From Cerasicoccus arenae (lineage in GTDB: Bacteria; Verrucomicrobiota; Verrucomicrobiia; Opitutales; Cerasicoccaceae), in the NCBI RefSeq assembly GCF_014651635.1, contig NZ_BMXG01000006.1, positions 62,001-126,000 on the forward strand: a stretch of 64,000 nt of DNA, in the 5' to 3' direction. Below are positions 19,512 through 28,624 of this stretch, piece by piece (positions within the stretch are counted from its first letter, which is position 1; each line of letters opens with the position of its first letter). The notes beneath the pieces were generated by a model. The model searched no databases, was not told the DNA's origin, and saw only the letters and a program-made list of their open reading frames with translations. A program made the position numbers and the translations under genes.

Positions 19512-21306
19512 CGCTATTTTCGGCTGCGTCTCTGGCGAGCTTGCGGCCACTGCGCTTGAGCAACTGTGCAATTGCTATCAGTGATGCTCCGCAGAAAATA
19601 AACGCGACTCGACCGCTCCAGGGATTGGGGATGAGCGCCATTAGCAGCATGAACGAACCGTAGGCTAAGGCGACGCGGCTGATGAGTCTCACCTGAATGC
19701 TGGGATCATCTTGCCCGGCATCGCGGTCACCAGCAACCACGGGTTTATCTACATCTTCAAAGAATTCCTTAACCTCTTGTTCGCGCTTTGCGGGAAGACG
19801 TTTGTCGAGGCTGCAGGCGATGAAGAACCAGCCGATGCCGACCACGAGGTTGGTGAGCACGCCGACGATTAGGACGGCATCGCCCGCTTCCCGGGTTGAC
19901 AAGCTGAGTCCGAACATTGATTCCGCACGTTCAGGCGTTACGAGGGCTTTTACGGCAAAGGAATTGATGAGCCCGAGAATTACCGCCGACCACGCAGCCC
20001 AGTCGGGTGAGCGTCGGACGAATACAGCCAGCATTGCGGGCACGATTAGCGGCATGGCAACGAGGGTGCCAAATTGCAGCATGATCGTGAATAGCGACAT
20101 GCCCTCCAATTGATTCAAACCAAGTGCGATCAAGATGATGATTGAGCCGAGGGAGACCGTGGTCACTTTACCCGCGAGCATGAGCTCCTTTTCATCTGCT
20201 TGTGGCCGACAAACGGTATAATAAAAATTCCGGACGAAGATGCCTGCGTTGCGATTCAACCCGCTATCCATAGACGACATCGTTGCGGCAAACATGCCGG
20301 ATGCTAACATGCCCATCATACCGACGGGCAGCACTTGGAGGCAGATTGCGACGTACGCTACTTCGTTTGGCTTTTCAAGATTAGGGAACACGGCGCTCAT
20401 ATCTGGTATGAGTGAGGAAGCAGCCATGGGTGGGATGAACCAAATGATCGGTCCCACAAAAAAGAGCACCGTGGCCAGCAGCGCGGCTTTGCGCGCTTCA
20501 CCTGTATTACGCGCCGAAAGGTAGCGTGAGGAGTCGAGTAGATTGTTTACATTCACCATCTGCTTGATGACGATGGCGAATATCCACAGGTAGATGATTT
20601 CAGAGCGAATTTCGAGCGTCCCGTTCTTACCGGTCAGTGGGACTGTTTCAAAAAATCCTTCGATGCCGCCGATGCGCGAAAGAGTGAAAACTGCCGCCAC
20701 GACCGTAATCAGCATCAATACAACGACTTGGATGAAGTCGCTGGCCGAGACGGCCCAGGCACCGCCAAAAAGACTGATGAGAAGCACCGCCACTCCCGTG
20801 AGGATGATTGTGGTATTAACGTCGAAGTTGAAAACGGCAGCGAAAAATAGACCAAGTGCATTGAGCCAGATGCCTGCGTAGACTGTACCCAGAGGGATTT
20901 GTAACCAAGTAAAGACCTGCTCATTGACTTTGCCAAAGCGCCGCCGTACGGCTTCTACCGCAGTGATGACACGCGTTTGGCGAAACTTTGCCGCCGTGCA
21001 CAGATAGTTAAACAAAAAGCCCAGGCCATTGGCGAAATAAAGGGCTAGAATGATGGCACCGTCTTGGTAGGCCTTGGCGGCTGCGCCGGTAAAGGTCCAT
21101 GCGCTAAACTGCGTCATGAAGGCGGAACTGCCCGCCATCCACCAGAGCATGCTCCCGCCGCCACGAAAGTAGTCACTGGTGTTTGAGACTGCGCGGCGGA
21201 AGACCCAGCCGATCAGTAGCATGAAGGCGAAATAAGCGCCCAGGACGATGAGGTCGTAGGTAGAAAAGGTATCGGTCACGAGAATTTTGTCGCTTGACAG
21301 TCGCAT
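19495..21306 (-). CDS. Sodium:solute symporter (SSS family)
   Basis: A 603-residue membrane protein with about 13-14 hydrophobic helices and the SSS N-terminal pattern: helix 1, then SDYFRGGGSMLWWMAGSS, close to the sodium site region of sodium/galactose-type transporters. A cytoplasmic acidic loop at about 510-545 precedes the last helices. In this context it probably imports mono- or oligosaccharides released by the extracellular lyases, driven by sodium, which would suit a marine cell. It is divergent from the mannose-6-phosphate-isomerase-like gene, with a perfect AT-rich palindrome in the shared promoter region. The 3' end overlaps the family 6 lyase gene by 17 bases. Confidence 0.93.
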   Translation of the reverse strand: MRLSSDKILVTDTFSTYDLIVLGAYFAFMLLIGWVFRRAVSNTSDYFRGGGSMLWWMAGSSAFMTQFSAWTFTGAAAKAYQDGAIILALYFANGLGFLFNYLCTAAKFRQTRVITAVEAVRRRFGKVNEQVFTWLQIPLGTVYAGIWLNALGLFFAAVFNFDVNTTIILTGVAVLLISLFGGAWAVSASDFIQVVVLMLITVVAAVFTLSRIGGIEGFFETVPLTGKNGTLEIRSEIIYLWIFAIVIKQMVNVNNLLDSSRYLSARNTGEARKAALLATVLFFVGPIIWFIPPMAASSLIPDMSAVFPNLEKPNEVAYVAICLQVLPVGMMGMLASGMFAATMSSMDSGLNRNAGIFVRNFYYTVCRPQADEKELMLAGKVTTVSLGSIIILIALGLNQLEGMSLFTIMLQFGTLVAMPLIVPAMLAVFVRRSPDWAAWSAVILGLINSFAVKALVTPERAESMFGLSLSTREAGDAVLIVGVLTNLVVGIGWFFIACSLDKRLPAKREQEVKEFFEDVDKPVVAGDRDAGQDDPSIQVRLISRVALAYGSFMLLMALIPNPWSGRVAFIFCGASLIAIAQLLKRSGRKLARDAAENSVTSSS

Positions 21307-21321
21307 TTAATAAATATTAAA
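21306..21321. promoter_or_regulatory. Perfect AT-rich palindrome between symporter and isomerase genes
   Basis: TTTAATAAATATTAAA has two perfect 7-base arms (TTTAATA/TATTAAA) around AA. It lies directly next to the symporter start codon and 30 bases before the isomerase start. The same pattern recurs at 16432-16447 and, in part, at 11440-11452 upstream of the LacI gene. It is a candidate operator for the locus regulator. No Shine-Dalgarno sequence fits between it and the symporter ATG. Confidence 0.45.
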
Positions 21322-21350
21322 AACATCTAAGCAAGCTAAATAATTCAACC

Positions 21351-22478
21351 ATGTCTACCCCGATTATTTCGATTCCTAGCATACCACTCCGCTTGACGGC
21401 CAATCGTGTTTGGCGCTCTTATCGTGGGGGCAAGTTGCTGGATGAAATGAGCGATGTGGCTGAACCAAAGGATGCGCATTATCCGGAAGACTGGATTGGA
21501 TCAGCGGTCGAGGCAATCAATCCGATTGAGCATCGAACACCTCGCGAAGGGGTGGCGATGGTGTCTGCCGCCGATGGAATGACATCAATCAGTCAGCTCT
21601 TCGAAGAACACGCGGAGTATTTTTTTGGAGCAGAGCACATTGCTCAATTTGGTGCTCAGCCAGAATTTTTGGTTAAATATATCGATTCGGCGGAGCGTTT
21701 GCATTTCCAGTGTCATCCCACAAAAGACTTTTCTCGAGAGCATCTGAAATCGTCCTATGGCAAGTTCGAGGCCTATTATGTTTTAGATGTTCGGCCCGAT
21801 ATGGGCCCCGGCGTTGTTTACGTAGGGTTCCAACGCCCCCCCGAACGCGATGTGCTTAAGGATATGATCGAGCGGCAGGATATTGACGCTCTATCCGAAT
21901 GCTTTGATCCGATTCCCGTACAGCGTGGTGACGTGATTATCGTGCCTGGAGGAGTTCCCCATGCGCTTGGCGCTGGCGTGCTTCTCATTGAAATACTTGA
22001 ACCGTCTGATTGGGTGGCGCGTTTTGAATTTTCGCGCGGTGGTTATGTGCTGCCAGAGAAGGATCGATTCATGGGTCGTGATCTCGATTTCGCCCTTGGG
22101 ATGTTTGACTTGCGCGCGAAGGGCGCGGCGTTCGTTGAGTCCAACTATCTTTGCCAGCCGCAAGTCGTGAAACAGATCGAGCACGGTCGTCGTGAGCGGC
22201 TTATCGGCCTAGCGCAAACGGATTGCTTCCAAGTTTGGAAAACAACTTGGTCGGGCCGTGCGCAGCGCACAGTAAGCTCCTATTGTATCGCGATTGTTGT
22301 CGGTGGTGCCTGTCGTTTGGCGGGCCCTGATGGCTGGACCGCCGAATTGCGTAGATTTGACCGAGTCGTCATTCCTTATGGCATGGAATGGATTCGTATG
22401 GAATCCATCGGCGAATGTGAGTTGTTGGAATGCTATCCCCCATCTGCGAAGCCTGAACTCGAAACTTTTACCGTATGA
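21351..22478 (+). CDS. Class I mannose-6-phosphate isomerase-like protein
   Basis: A 375-residue cupin-type isomerase. The zinc site motifs of type I phosphomannose isomerase are visible: HFQCHPT (about 118-124) and PHALGAG (about 203-209), plus the N-terminal WRSYRGG and WIGSA segments. It is expected to interconvert a ketose phosphate and an aldose phosphate, or to act on a related uronate or sugar in this locus. A run of 7 C (21834-21840) encodes a Pro-Pro. It is divergent from the symporter and overlaps the esterase gene behind it by 4 bases (ATGA), so the two are probably translated together. Confidence 0.82.
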   Translation: MSTPIISIPSIPLRLTANRVWRSYRGGKLLDEMSDVAEPKDAHYPEDWIGSAVEAINPIEHRTPREGVAMVSAADGMTSISQLFEEHAEYFFGAEHIAQFGAQPEFLVKYIDSAERLHFQCHPTKDFSREHLKSSYGKFEAYYVLDVRPDMGPGVVYVGFQRPPERDVLKDMIERQDIDALSECFDPIPVQRGDVIIVPGGVPHALGAGVLLIEILEPSDWVARFEFSRGGYVLPEKDRFMGRDLDFALGMFDLRAKGAAFVESNYLCQPQVVKQIEHGRRERLIGLAQTDCFQVWKTTWSGRAQRTVSSYCIAIVVGGACRLAGPDGWTAELRRFDRVVIPYGMEWIRMESIGECELLECYPPSAKPELETFTV

Positions 22479-23944
22479 GACAAAAACTATCCCTTCGTTT
22501 ATTCGTTAGTTGCCTGATCCTTTGCGGATCGGCCCACGCAAAGCTGTCGCTAAATTCCTTGATTGGCGATGGCGCGGTTATTCAGCGGCATGCCGCAATT
22601 AAAATATGGGGCGAGGCCGATCCCGCTGCCAACGTCTCCGCGACTTTCGACGGAAAAGAGTTAATCGCCAATGCAGATGCATCGGGTGACTGGCTAATAG
22701 AATTCCCTGCCAAGGACGCTGGCGGACCTTACAGAATCACTGTTCGGTCCGGTGATGATACCCTAATAGTATCCGATGTCATGGTTGGTGATGTCTGGGT
22801 CTGTACTGGGCAGTCTAACATGTATTTCACGGTTAATAAATGTATCGACGCCGATGCTGCTGTGGCGGAGGCTAGTAATCCGAATCTCAGGCTTTTCACC
22901 GTAAAACGGACTGCAGCGGACGAGCCAGTGAAGAATGTACAAGGCTCTTGGCTGCCATGTAATCCCTACACCGTTGGTGGATTTTCTGCCGTGGGTTACT
23001 TTTTTGGCGATGCGATTCAGCGGGAAACTGATATTCCGATTGGGCTTATTATGTCTACCGTTGGCGGCACGCTGGCTAGTAACTGGACTAGCCGAGAAGT
23101 GCTTGAGAATAACCCGGAAGCCAGCTCACATTTTGAACGCTACGAGAGAGAAAAGGCCGCTTATCCTGAAGCACTCGCTGCCTACAAGGAAGCCGTTAAA
23201 ACGAATCCAAAGGCAGAGAAGCCGCGCGGGCCCGAGAAGCGTCAGCCGACCGGCTACTATAATGGTATGATCGCGCCACTATTCGCTTATCCGATTGCTG
23301 GCGTTATTTGGTATCAGGGTGAATCTGACTCTTGGCAACATGAGCGCTACAATCGCTTTTTGCACGACCTGATTGATAATTGGCGGATAGGTTGGAACGA
23401 GCCTGAGATGCCATTTCTAATCGTTCAGCTTGCAGGTTTCGAAGGTAAGTCTGGCGTGAATGAGAACTACCCCGAAATACGTGAGATCCAGCGCCGCATT
23501 GCGATGGAGGCCAATAATGGACTAGCTGTTGCGATTGACGTTGGTGAGGCGAAGGATATTCATCCGCGCAATAAACGTCCAGTAGGAGAACGTTTAGCCA
23601 AGGTCGCTTTAGTCCAAGTATATGGCCAAGAAACGCCATATATGGGGCCGACTCCAGAAACCATCACGCTGGCTAACGGAGATGTAACCGTACGCTTTAA
23701 GACCGGCGCTGGGGCACTCGTTGATCAGGATGGGGGAGATTTACCCGGCTTTGAATTAGCTGATGCATCCGGCAAGTTTTTCCCGAGTGAGGCCCGTCTA
23801 TCTGGTGACTCGGTCATCGTGTCTAGTCCTCGTGTGAAGCAACCAACCGCGGTGCGCTACGCATGGACAGGATTTCCGAAAGTCGATCTTTACAATGAGG
23901 CGGGGCTGCCCGCTTCACCCTTCCAAGAATCCATTACCCAATAG
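22475..23944 (+). CDS. Sialate O-acetylesterase-type secreted esterase
   Basis: A 489-residue protein with a signal peptide ending near AHA (about 23), an N-terminal beta-sandwich and the SGNH-like esterase core of the SASA family. The nucleophile is in GQSNM (about 112-116), followed by WYQGESDSW (about 275-283) and a DIHPRNK segment carrying the probable catalytic His (about 363). In polysaccharide loci such enzymes remove acetyl groups from sugars; O-acetylated mannuronate of bacterial alginate would be a fitting target, but the substrate is inferred. It overlaps the isomerase gene by 4 bases and is followed 4 bases later by the prepilin-like gene. Confidence 0.9.
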   Translation: MRQKLSLRLFVSCLILCGSAHAKLSLNSLIGDGAVIQRHAAIKIWGEADPAANVSATFDGKELIANADASGDWLIEFPAKDAGGPYRITVRSGDDTLIVSDVMVGDVWVCTGQSNMYFTVNKCIDADAAVAEASNPNLRLFTVKRTAADEPVKNVQGSWLPCNPYTVGGFSAVGYFFGDAIQRETDIPIGLIMSTVGGTLASNWTSREVLENNPEASSHFERYEREKAAYPEALAAYKEAVKTNPKAEKPRGPEKRQPTGYYNGMIAPLFAYPIAGVIWYQGESDSWQHERYNRFLHDLIDNWRIGWNEPEMPFLIVQLAGFEGKSGVNENYPEIREIQRRIAMEANNGLAVAIDVGEAKDIHPRNKRPVGERLAKVALVQVYGQETPYMGPTPETITLANGDVTVRFKTGAGALVDQDGGDLPGFELADASGKFFPSEARLSGDSVIVSSPRVKQPTAVRYAWTGFPKVDLYNEAGLPASPFQESITQ

Positions 23945-23948
23945 CAGT

Positions 23949-24713
23949 ATGAAAATGGAAAAATACCCTAGCCTCCGTGGCTTTACCCTAGTCGAGTTGC
24001 TAACTGTTGTCGCTATCATCGGCGTTTTGTCGGCGATATTGATTCCGACGATTGGTTCTGTTCGTGCCAGTGCCAGAGCAGCGCAGGGAGCATCGAATCT
24101 ACGTCAAATGGGCGTGGGTATGCAGGCATACGCGGCTGATCATCAGGGCTTCCTGCCGCGTGTGACTATAAAGAAGTCTGATTGGAATAAAGAGCACCCT
24201 GACGATCAGGTGGGTGGCGACCAAATGTGGACAAAGTTACTCAGAGATTATCTGCCGCAACAATCTGGTTCGAAAACTGGGCAGGAGAACCAAATATTTG
24301 TTTGTCCAAACGCAGAGTACACTAAGTCTAACGGTGAACTATATGAATCAGATAAATTATCTCGCACATATACAGCCACTGAAACTTTGTTTGGGATTCG
24401 TGTATTGAGCAGTGGAACGAAAGTGCGGGATTCAAAAACCTCTCGGTCACTGGCGACTATTGAAGATCCGTCTAAAACACTTCTCGTTTTAGATGGTAAG
24501 CAGAGCGGGACAACAGGCGGTTGTGCATCGTCAACGATTTGGAGCCAGGTGCAGGGTGATCTGAATTTGGAAAATCCTGATTCATCAAGCTATCTGGATT
24601 TTCGGCAACCGAGCGACTCCATTAATGTACTTTTTGTCGATGGTCGTGTGTCGCGTCTTGGCTTTCAGGATCTTTCCACTATTGAAGAGAAGCAATGGCA
24701 CGGACGCCTCTAA
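23949..24713 (+). CDS. Prepilin-type N-terminal methylation protein within the polysaccharide locus
   Basis: A 254-residue protein. After a short basic leader the type IV prepilin cleavage site is clear (G|FTLVELL) and is followed by a hydrophobic helix (to about residue 32). The C-terminal FVDGRVSRLGF is the DG motif typical of the large family of prepilin-like proteins abundant in Verrucomicrobiota, Planctomycetota and Lentisphaerota. It should be processed by a prepilin peptidase and held in the membrane or assembled into a pseudopilus. The ATG at 23949 gives a normal-length leader; the frame is open upstream inside the esterase gene. It sits in a tight run of genes: the next gene starts inside its last 19 bases. 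Its role here is unknown. Confidence 0.85.
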   Translation: MKMEKYPSLRGFTLVELLTVVAIIGVLSAILIPTIGSVRASARAAQGASNLRQMGVGMQAYAADHQGFLPRVTIKKSDWNKEHPDDQVGGDQMWTKLLRDYLPQQSGSKTGQENQIFVCPNAEYTKSNGELYESDKLSRTYTATETLFGIRVLSSGTKVRDSKTSRSLATIEDPSKTLLVLDGKQSGTTGGCASSTIWSQVQGDLNLENPDSSSYLDFRQPSDSINVLFVDGRVSRLGFQDLSTIEEKQWHGRL

Positions 24714-25546
24714 TTTCAATTGATATGCTGACTCTCAAAGATGTTTCTCCGCTTGCCTGGTGTTTTTCCAGCATGGGTTGTGCAGAGCTTTCCCTTGTGG
24801 AAATTCTGGGCATGGCTCATCGCTATGGTGTTCCTCAAGTAGAACTGCGGGCGGTAGGCGGACAGCTCAACATTCCTGCCTATGCGAAAGAGCAACATTG
24901 GCTTGAGCAATCCCGTGAGGCGTTGCTGGTTGGTGGAGCGACGTCGGTGGTCGGGATGAATTCATCGGCGAAACTATCTCAACCTTTTGCGGAGGCCGCT
25001 GAGGAGATCACTGCTTTTGCGCCACTGATGGAGCACTTGGGAGCGGTTAGCCTACGCGTGTTCGATGGCATGCTGGACCTGGGGCAGGGGGGGGGCGTTT
25101 GGCGATGGTTGGACGCTTGGGAGTCTTTGCGCGAAGCGAATAACTGGGACTTCAACATAGCGATTGAAACCCATGATTCGTTATTACATGCGGATGACAT
25201 TGTGCGGATATTCTCACGTGGGCATCCTCATGTTGATCTGCTTTGGGATTCTCATCATACGTGGAAACGAACTGGTGCTGATCCCGTAGAAACATGGAAC
25301 GTGGTTAAGCCTTGGACCAAGCATATTCATGTGAAGGACAGTATTTCCCAGCCTAGTGCTCGGCATCCGTTTACTTATGTATTGCCGGGGGGGGGGGAGT
25401 TTCCGCTATTGCCGTTATTGGATCAGTTGGCGGCGGATGATTTTGCAGGCCCAGTGAGTCTGGAATGGGAACGCCTCTGGCATCCTTATATGCCGACGTT
25501 GGACATCGCGTTGGCTGAGCTGATCGAGTTATTGAACCGCGAGTAA
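24695..25546 (+). CDS. Sugar phosphate isomerase/epimerase family protein (xylose isomerase-like TIM barrel)
   Basis: A 283-residue protein of the AP-endonuclease-2/xylose-isomerase-like fold. Metal-ligand type residues are seen in AIETHDS (about 156-162), DSHHTW (about 187-192), HIHVKD (about 210-215) and SLEWE (near 269). It probably isomerises or epimerises a sugar or uronate in the cytoplasm. Two G runs encode glycines in its loops (9 G at 25087-25095 and 11 G at 25387-25397). The start at 24695 lies inside the prepilin-like gene; a second ATG at 24725 is possible. Confidence 0.83.
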   Translation: MARTPLISIDMLTLKDVSPLAWCFSSMGCAELSLVEILGMAHRYGVPQVELRAVGGQLNIPAYAKEQHWLEQSREALLVGGATSVVGMNSSAKLSQPFAEAAEEITAFAPLMEHLGAVSLRVFDGMLDLGQGGGVWRWLDAWESLREANNWDFNIAIETHDSLLHADDIVRIFSRGHPHVDLLWDSHHTWKRTGADPVETWNVVKPWTKHIHVKDSISQPSARHPFTYVLPGGGEFPLLPLLDQLAADDFAGPVSLEWERLWHPYMPTLDIALAELIELLNRE

Positions 25547-25777
25547 GCGGTTGGTTGGGGGGATTCGTTGGCGATATTCCGTGGGGGGGCGATTCAACGT
25601 TGGGTGTGAATGGTGTTTAATAGCTTAATGTTGTAGCGCCTTGGTCTTCTTGAAGTGAGTGCTATGCTGGCGTCTTCTGCTATTCAGATTACCCTTATAT
25701 AACCCCTAAGTTAAAGATACGAATCATTTGGTTCAGCGTAATGCTGTTACCCCTTGGATTGCGTATATAAATACCCT

Positions 25778-28378
25778 ATGAAAAAGACGACCTTCGTTCC
25801 GGCTGTACTACTGCTGCTGTCTTTGTCAGCGCTTCAGGCAGCCGATTTCTACATGACCCCATCTGGAGCAAATAGCGAAGATGGTTCCGATTGGGCTAAT
25901 GCTCTGCCCGCTTCGTCTATTGGCACAACGCTCAATACCACAATGGGCCCTGGCGACACGCTGTTTATTGGGTCCGGAGACTACATTAATATTGGAATCA
26001 CATTGGATTCTGACGGCACATCCGGTTCTCCAAAAACGATTACCGGCGTCGATACCGGCGGTGGCATTCCGCACTTCAATGGGAATCCATCCTGGGTTCG
26101 TTCCAATCCAGATTCCGGTCGATGGCAGATTTTGACTGTTCGTGGAGACTACTGGGTCGTGGAAAATCTTGAGCTAAGCCATGTTCGCTATGCAATTCGA
26201 AATACGAATGCTGATTCGGCGACGAACATCACATTTCGAGACATTACGATGCATGATGTGCGCCACGGCGTCTATGTGAATTATATGGATAACTCGACGT
26301 TCGAGAACTGTGTGGTTCAAGAATACACGAAGCAAGGTTTCCGTCTGGATCGCGGTTGTGATAATGTCACCTTTACCGATTGCTATGCTGATTTGACGGG
26401 AGGAGATACTTCCTGGTGGGATTACTCGGAGAATTTCCCCTATGGATTCGTTGTTAACAAAGGTAGCACGATAAATTCTAACATTACTTTCGAGTACTGT
26501 GTGGCCATCGACAACAGGAAGAACAATCAGTTAGACTCAGATGGCGACCCCTTAAGCTACTGGAATGGAGACGGTTTCGTGGTTGAGGACAACACCGGTG
26601 GTATCACTGAATTTATCGGTTGCTTGTCGATCAACAACGAAGACGGTGGCTACGACATTAAGTCCGAGGCAAGTTTCGTGGATTGCACCGCAGTAAAGAA
26701 CTATCGTGGCTTCCGGCTTTGGCATACGACGAAGACACTGGAGAACTGCGTGGCGACTTATCCCTTTAGGCGTTCCACTGGCAATCCAAGTGGCAGCGAT
26801 ACGAGCTCGGGTTCCGGAGTGTGGACTCAAAACGGTACGTCCACTTTGTCTAACTTTACCTTTCATGGAAATAATGGCCGTGGCCTAGACGAGGCAGGCA
26901 GCGGCGGCTTGACTGCGACTGACAGCATTATCTCATTTTCTGGAGCCTCTGGGAGCTTCACCAGCGGATCAGTTACGCTTGGTGCTGGCTCGGTGACTTA
27001 TCGCCCCGGTAGCGGCACTGATCCAGATTTCGTGAATCCATCTTCTGCTTGGGATGGATCTGGCGACGACATGAACAGCCAAACCTACGCGGATACCAAA
27101 GGTTACTTCTACGGAACAGTGGTTGCACCGACAGCGTCGGTGATCGCGGTTAATCTCTCGGACAGTACCAATACATTCTTAGCGCCTACCGATGTTGTTG
27201 GCGTCCTGCCCACAGCTAATTGGAACAATAGTACCGTAAACAATGAAACCATTACAGACTTGGTCGACGATACGGGCGCAGCGACGACAGCGGATGTCTC
27301 ATTTGTGAACACACCTTATTACTACGAGAATACGACTCCGACTTATTCGGTGCCGCTGGATGATGATTCCAAAATGATGAGGGGCACTCGCGCGCTGAGC
27401 AACGGCTCTGCGACAGCCGCGAGTTTTGATGAGATCCCCTTTGCCGAATACGATGTGTATGTTTATTGGGGCGGTCGGAAATCGGGTGAAACCGTGCCAG
27501 CTGTGCTTCAGGTCGATTATCAAACCGATAGTGGTGGCACTTGGGTGACACAAGACACGCTCTACATGATGGATGGTAACCATTCCTGGGATGGAACGTA
27601 TGATGAATCAACGGCAACGACCTCAGGTGCAGCTGTGGATGGCAATGATTATGTAGTCTTCCGCGGCCAAACTGCATCCAGCTTCCGTATCCGTGGAAAT
27701 TGTGGCCGCCGAACTGGGATCTGTGGCATCCAGATCGTCGAACGCACTGAGGAGTATGTGGTGATCGGCGATACAATTGGAATGAACCTAGCCAACACTG
27801 GATCAACGCTCGATCCAGCGGATGTTGCTGGTGTGATACCCATGCCAAATTGGAATAATAGCACGGTTGGCAACGAGACCATTACCAATGCGGTGAACGA
27901 TGCAGGGGTTGCGACAACAGTCGATTTCGATTTTGTAAATACCGCCTTCTACTATACAAATGCGACCCCAACTTACTCGGCACCTTATGAAGCAGATTCA
28001 CTCCTGATGCGGGGGACTCGTGGGCTCAGCAATGGCTCGTCAACGCGCGTTGAGGTGGATGAAATTCCTTACGCTGTCTATGATGTATACGTCTACTGGG
28101 GCGGAAGAAAAACTGGCGAAACGGTGCCGGCAGAAATGAAAATTGAATTCCAAACTGACAGTGGCGGCACTTGGGTGACACAAGATACGCGTTACATGCT
28201 GGATACGAACCATTCATGGGATGGCACTTATGACGAATCCACAGCAGCCACAACAGGCACCGCAGTGGATGGCAATGATTACGTGGTCTTCCGTGGTCAA
28301 ACCGCATCCAGCTTTCAAGTCAAGGGAACTTGCGGGAGACGGACTGGATTCAATGCATTGCAAATTGTTGAGCAGTAA
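25778..28378 (+). CDS. Secreted right-handed beta-helix protein with duplicated C-terminal module
   Basis: An 866-residue secreted protein. The signal peptide ends near LQAAD (about 23). Residues about 25-400 form a right-handed parallel beta-helix (many N/D-V-x-F and NITF-type rungs), the fold of pectate lyases, alginate lyases and C5-epimerases; I cannot name catalytic residues. The C-terminal part is two copies of a module of about 200 residues (codons from 27140 and from about 27761), each ending with a conserved GNDYVVFRGQTASSF block and a Cys-Gly-Arg-Arg-Thr segment. The modules may bind carbohydrate, but I do not recognise them. The ATG at 25778 starts the signal peptide; the upstream one at 25754 is less likely. 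A long hairpin follows. Confidence 0.83.
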   Translation: MKKTTFVPAVLLLLSLSALQAADFYMTPSGANSEDGSDWANALPASSIGTTLNTTMGPGDTLFIGSGDYINIGITLDSDGTSGSPKTITGVDTGGGIPHFNGNPSWVRSNPDSGRWQILTVRGDYWVVENLELSHVRYAIRNTNADSATNITFRDITMHDVRHGVYVNYMDNSTFENCVVQEYTKQGFRLDRGCDNVTFTDCYADLTGGDTSWWDYSENFPYGFVVNKGSTINSNITFEYCVAIDNRKNNQLDSDGDPLSYWNGDGFVVEDNTGGITEFIGCLSINNEDGGYDIKSEASFVDCTAVKNYRGFRLWHTTKTLENCVATYPFRRSTGNPSGSDTSSGSGVWTQNGTSTLSNFTFHGNNGRGLDEAGSGGLTATDSIISFSGASGSFTSGSVTLGAGSVTYRPGSGTDPDFVNPSSAWDGSGDDMNSQTYADTKGYFYGTVVAPTASVIAVNLSDSTNTFLAPTDVVGVLPTANWNNSTVNNETITDLVDDTGAATTADVSFVNTPYYYENTTPTYSVPLDDDSKMMRGTRALSNGSATAASFDEIPFAEYDVYVYWGGRKSGETVPAVLQVDYQTDSGGTWVTQDTLYMMDGNHSWDGTYDESTATTSGAAVDGNDYVVFRGQTASSFRIRGNCGRRTGICGIQIVERTEEYVVIGDTIGMNLANTGSTLDPADVAGVIPMPNWNNSTVGNETITNAVNDAGVATTVDFDFVNTAFYYTNATPTYSAPYEADSLLMRGTRGLSNGSSTRVEVDEIPYAVYDVYVYWGGRKTGETVPAEMKIEFQTDSGGTWVTQDTRYMLDTNHSWDGTYDESTAATTGTAVDGNDYVVFRGQTASSFQVKGTCGRRTGFNALQIVEQ
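27140..28375 (+). repeat. Tandem duplication of a C-terminal module inside the beta-helix gene
   Basis: Two units of about 610 bases, 27140-27745 and about 27761-28375, encode closely similar protein modules. Conserved blocks include WNNSTV, NETIT, YDVYVYWGGRK, TDSGGTWVTQDT, HSWDGTYDEST and AVDGNDYVVFRGQ. DNA similarity is also high in the last third of each unit, which points to a fairly recent duplication. Confidence 0.85.
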
Positions 28379-28403
28379 CTCGTAACTTTGAATCGACACT
28401 AGG

Positions 28404-28472
28404 ATGGCCAACTAGGCGGTTCGCTGAGGGGAGGTGACGACCTCTCCATCAGCAACCAGCTTAGTTGGTCAT
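28404..28472 (+). terminator. Long composite hairpin after the beta-helix gene
   Basis: Three stacked stems make a nearly continuous hairpin of 69 bases: ATGGCCAACTA/TAGTTGGTCAT outside, GGTTCGCTGA/TCAGCAACC in the middle (one bulge) and GGGGAGGT/ACCTCTCC inside with loop GACG. No T-tract follows. It resembles the hairpin at 18042-18093 in having an AGGTGA/CCTC core followed by ATCAGC. It probably marks the 3' end of the beta-helix transcript. Confidence 0.55.
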
Positions 28473-28624
28473 TAACTCGTTATGCGGGCAGGCGTTGTTG
28501 TTTGGAATAGTCGAAGTGTGTTAGATAATAGCTTCACTGTAGTTCTGATCTCGCTGGGGCGAAGATTCGCTAAACTGCTTTATTTATCGTCCCCTCATGC
28601 CTATCCAATTCTATTAGTTATACG

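Noticed and set aside
25547-25777. Possible small gene between isomerase and beta-helix genes
   Set aside because: Only short frames broken by stops; two G runs of about 7; taken as promoter region of the beta-helix gene.
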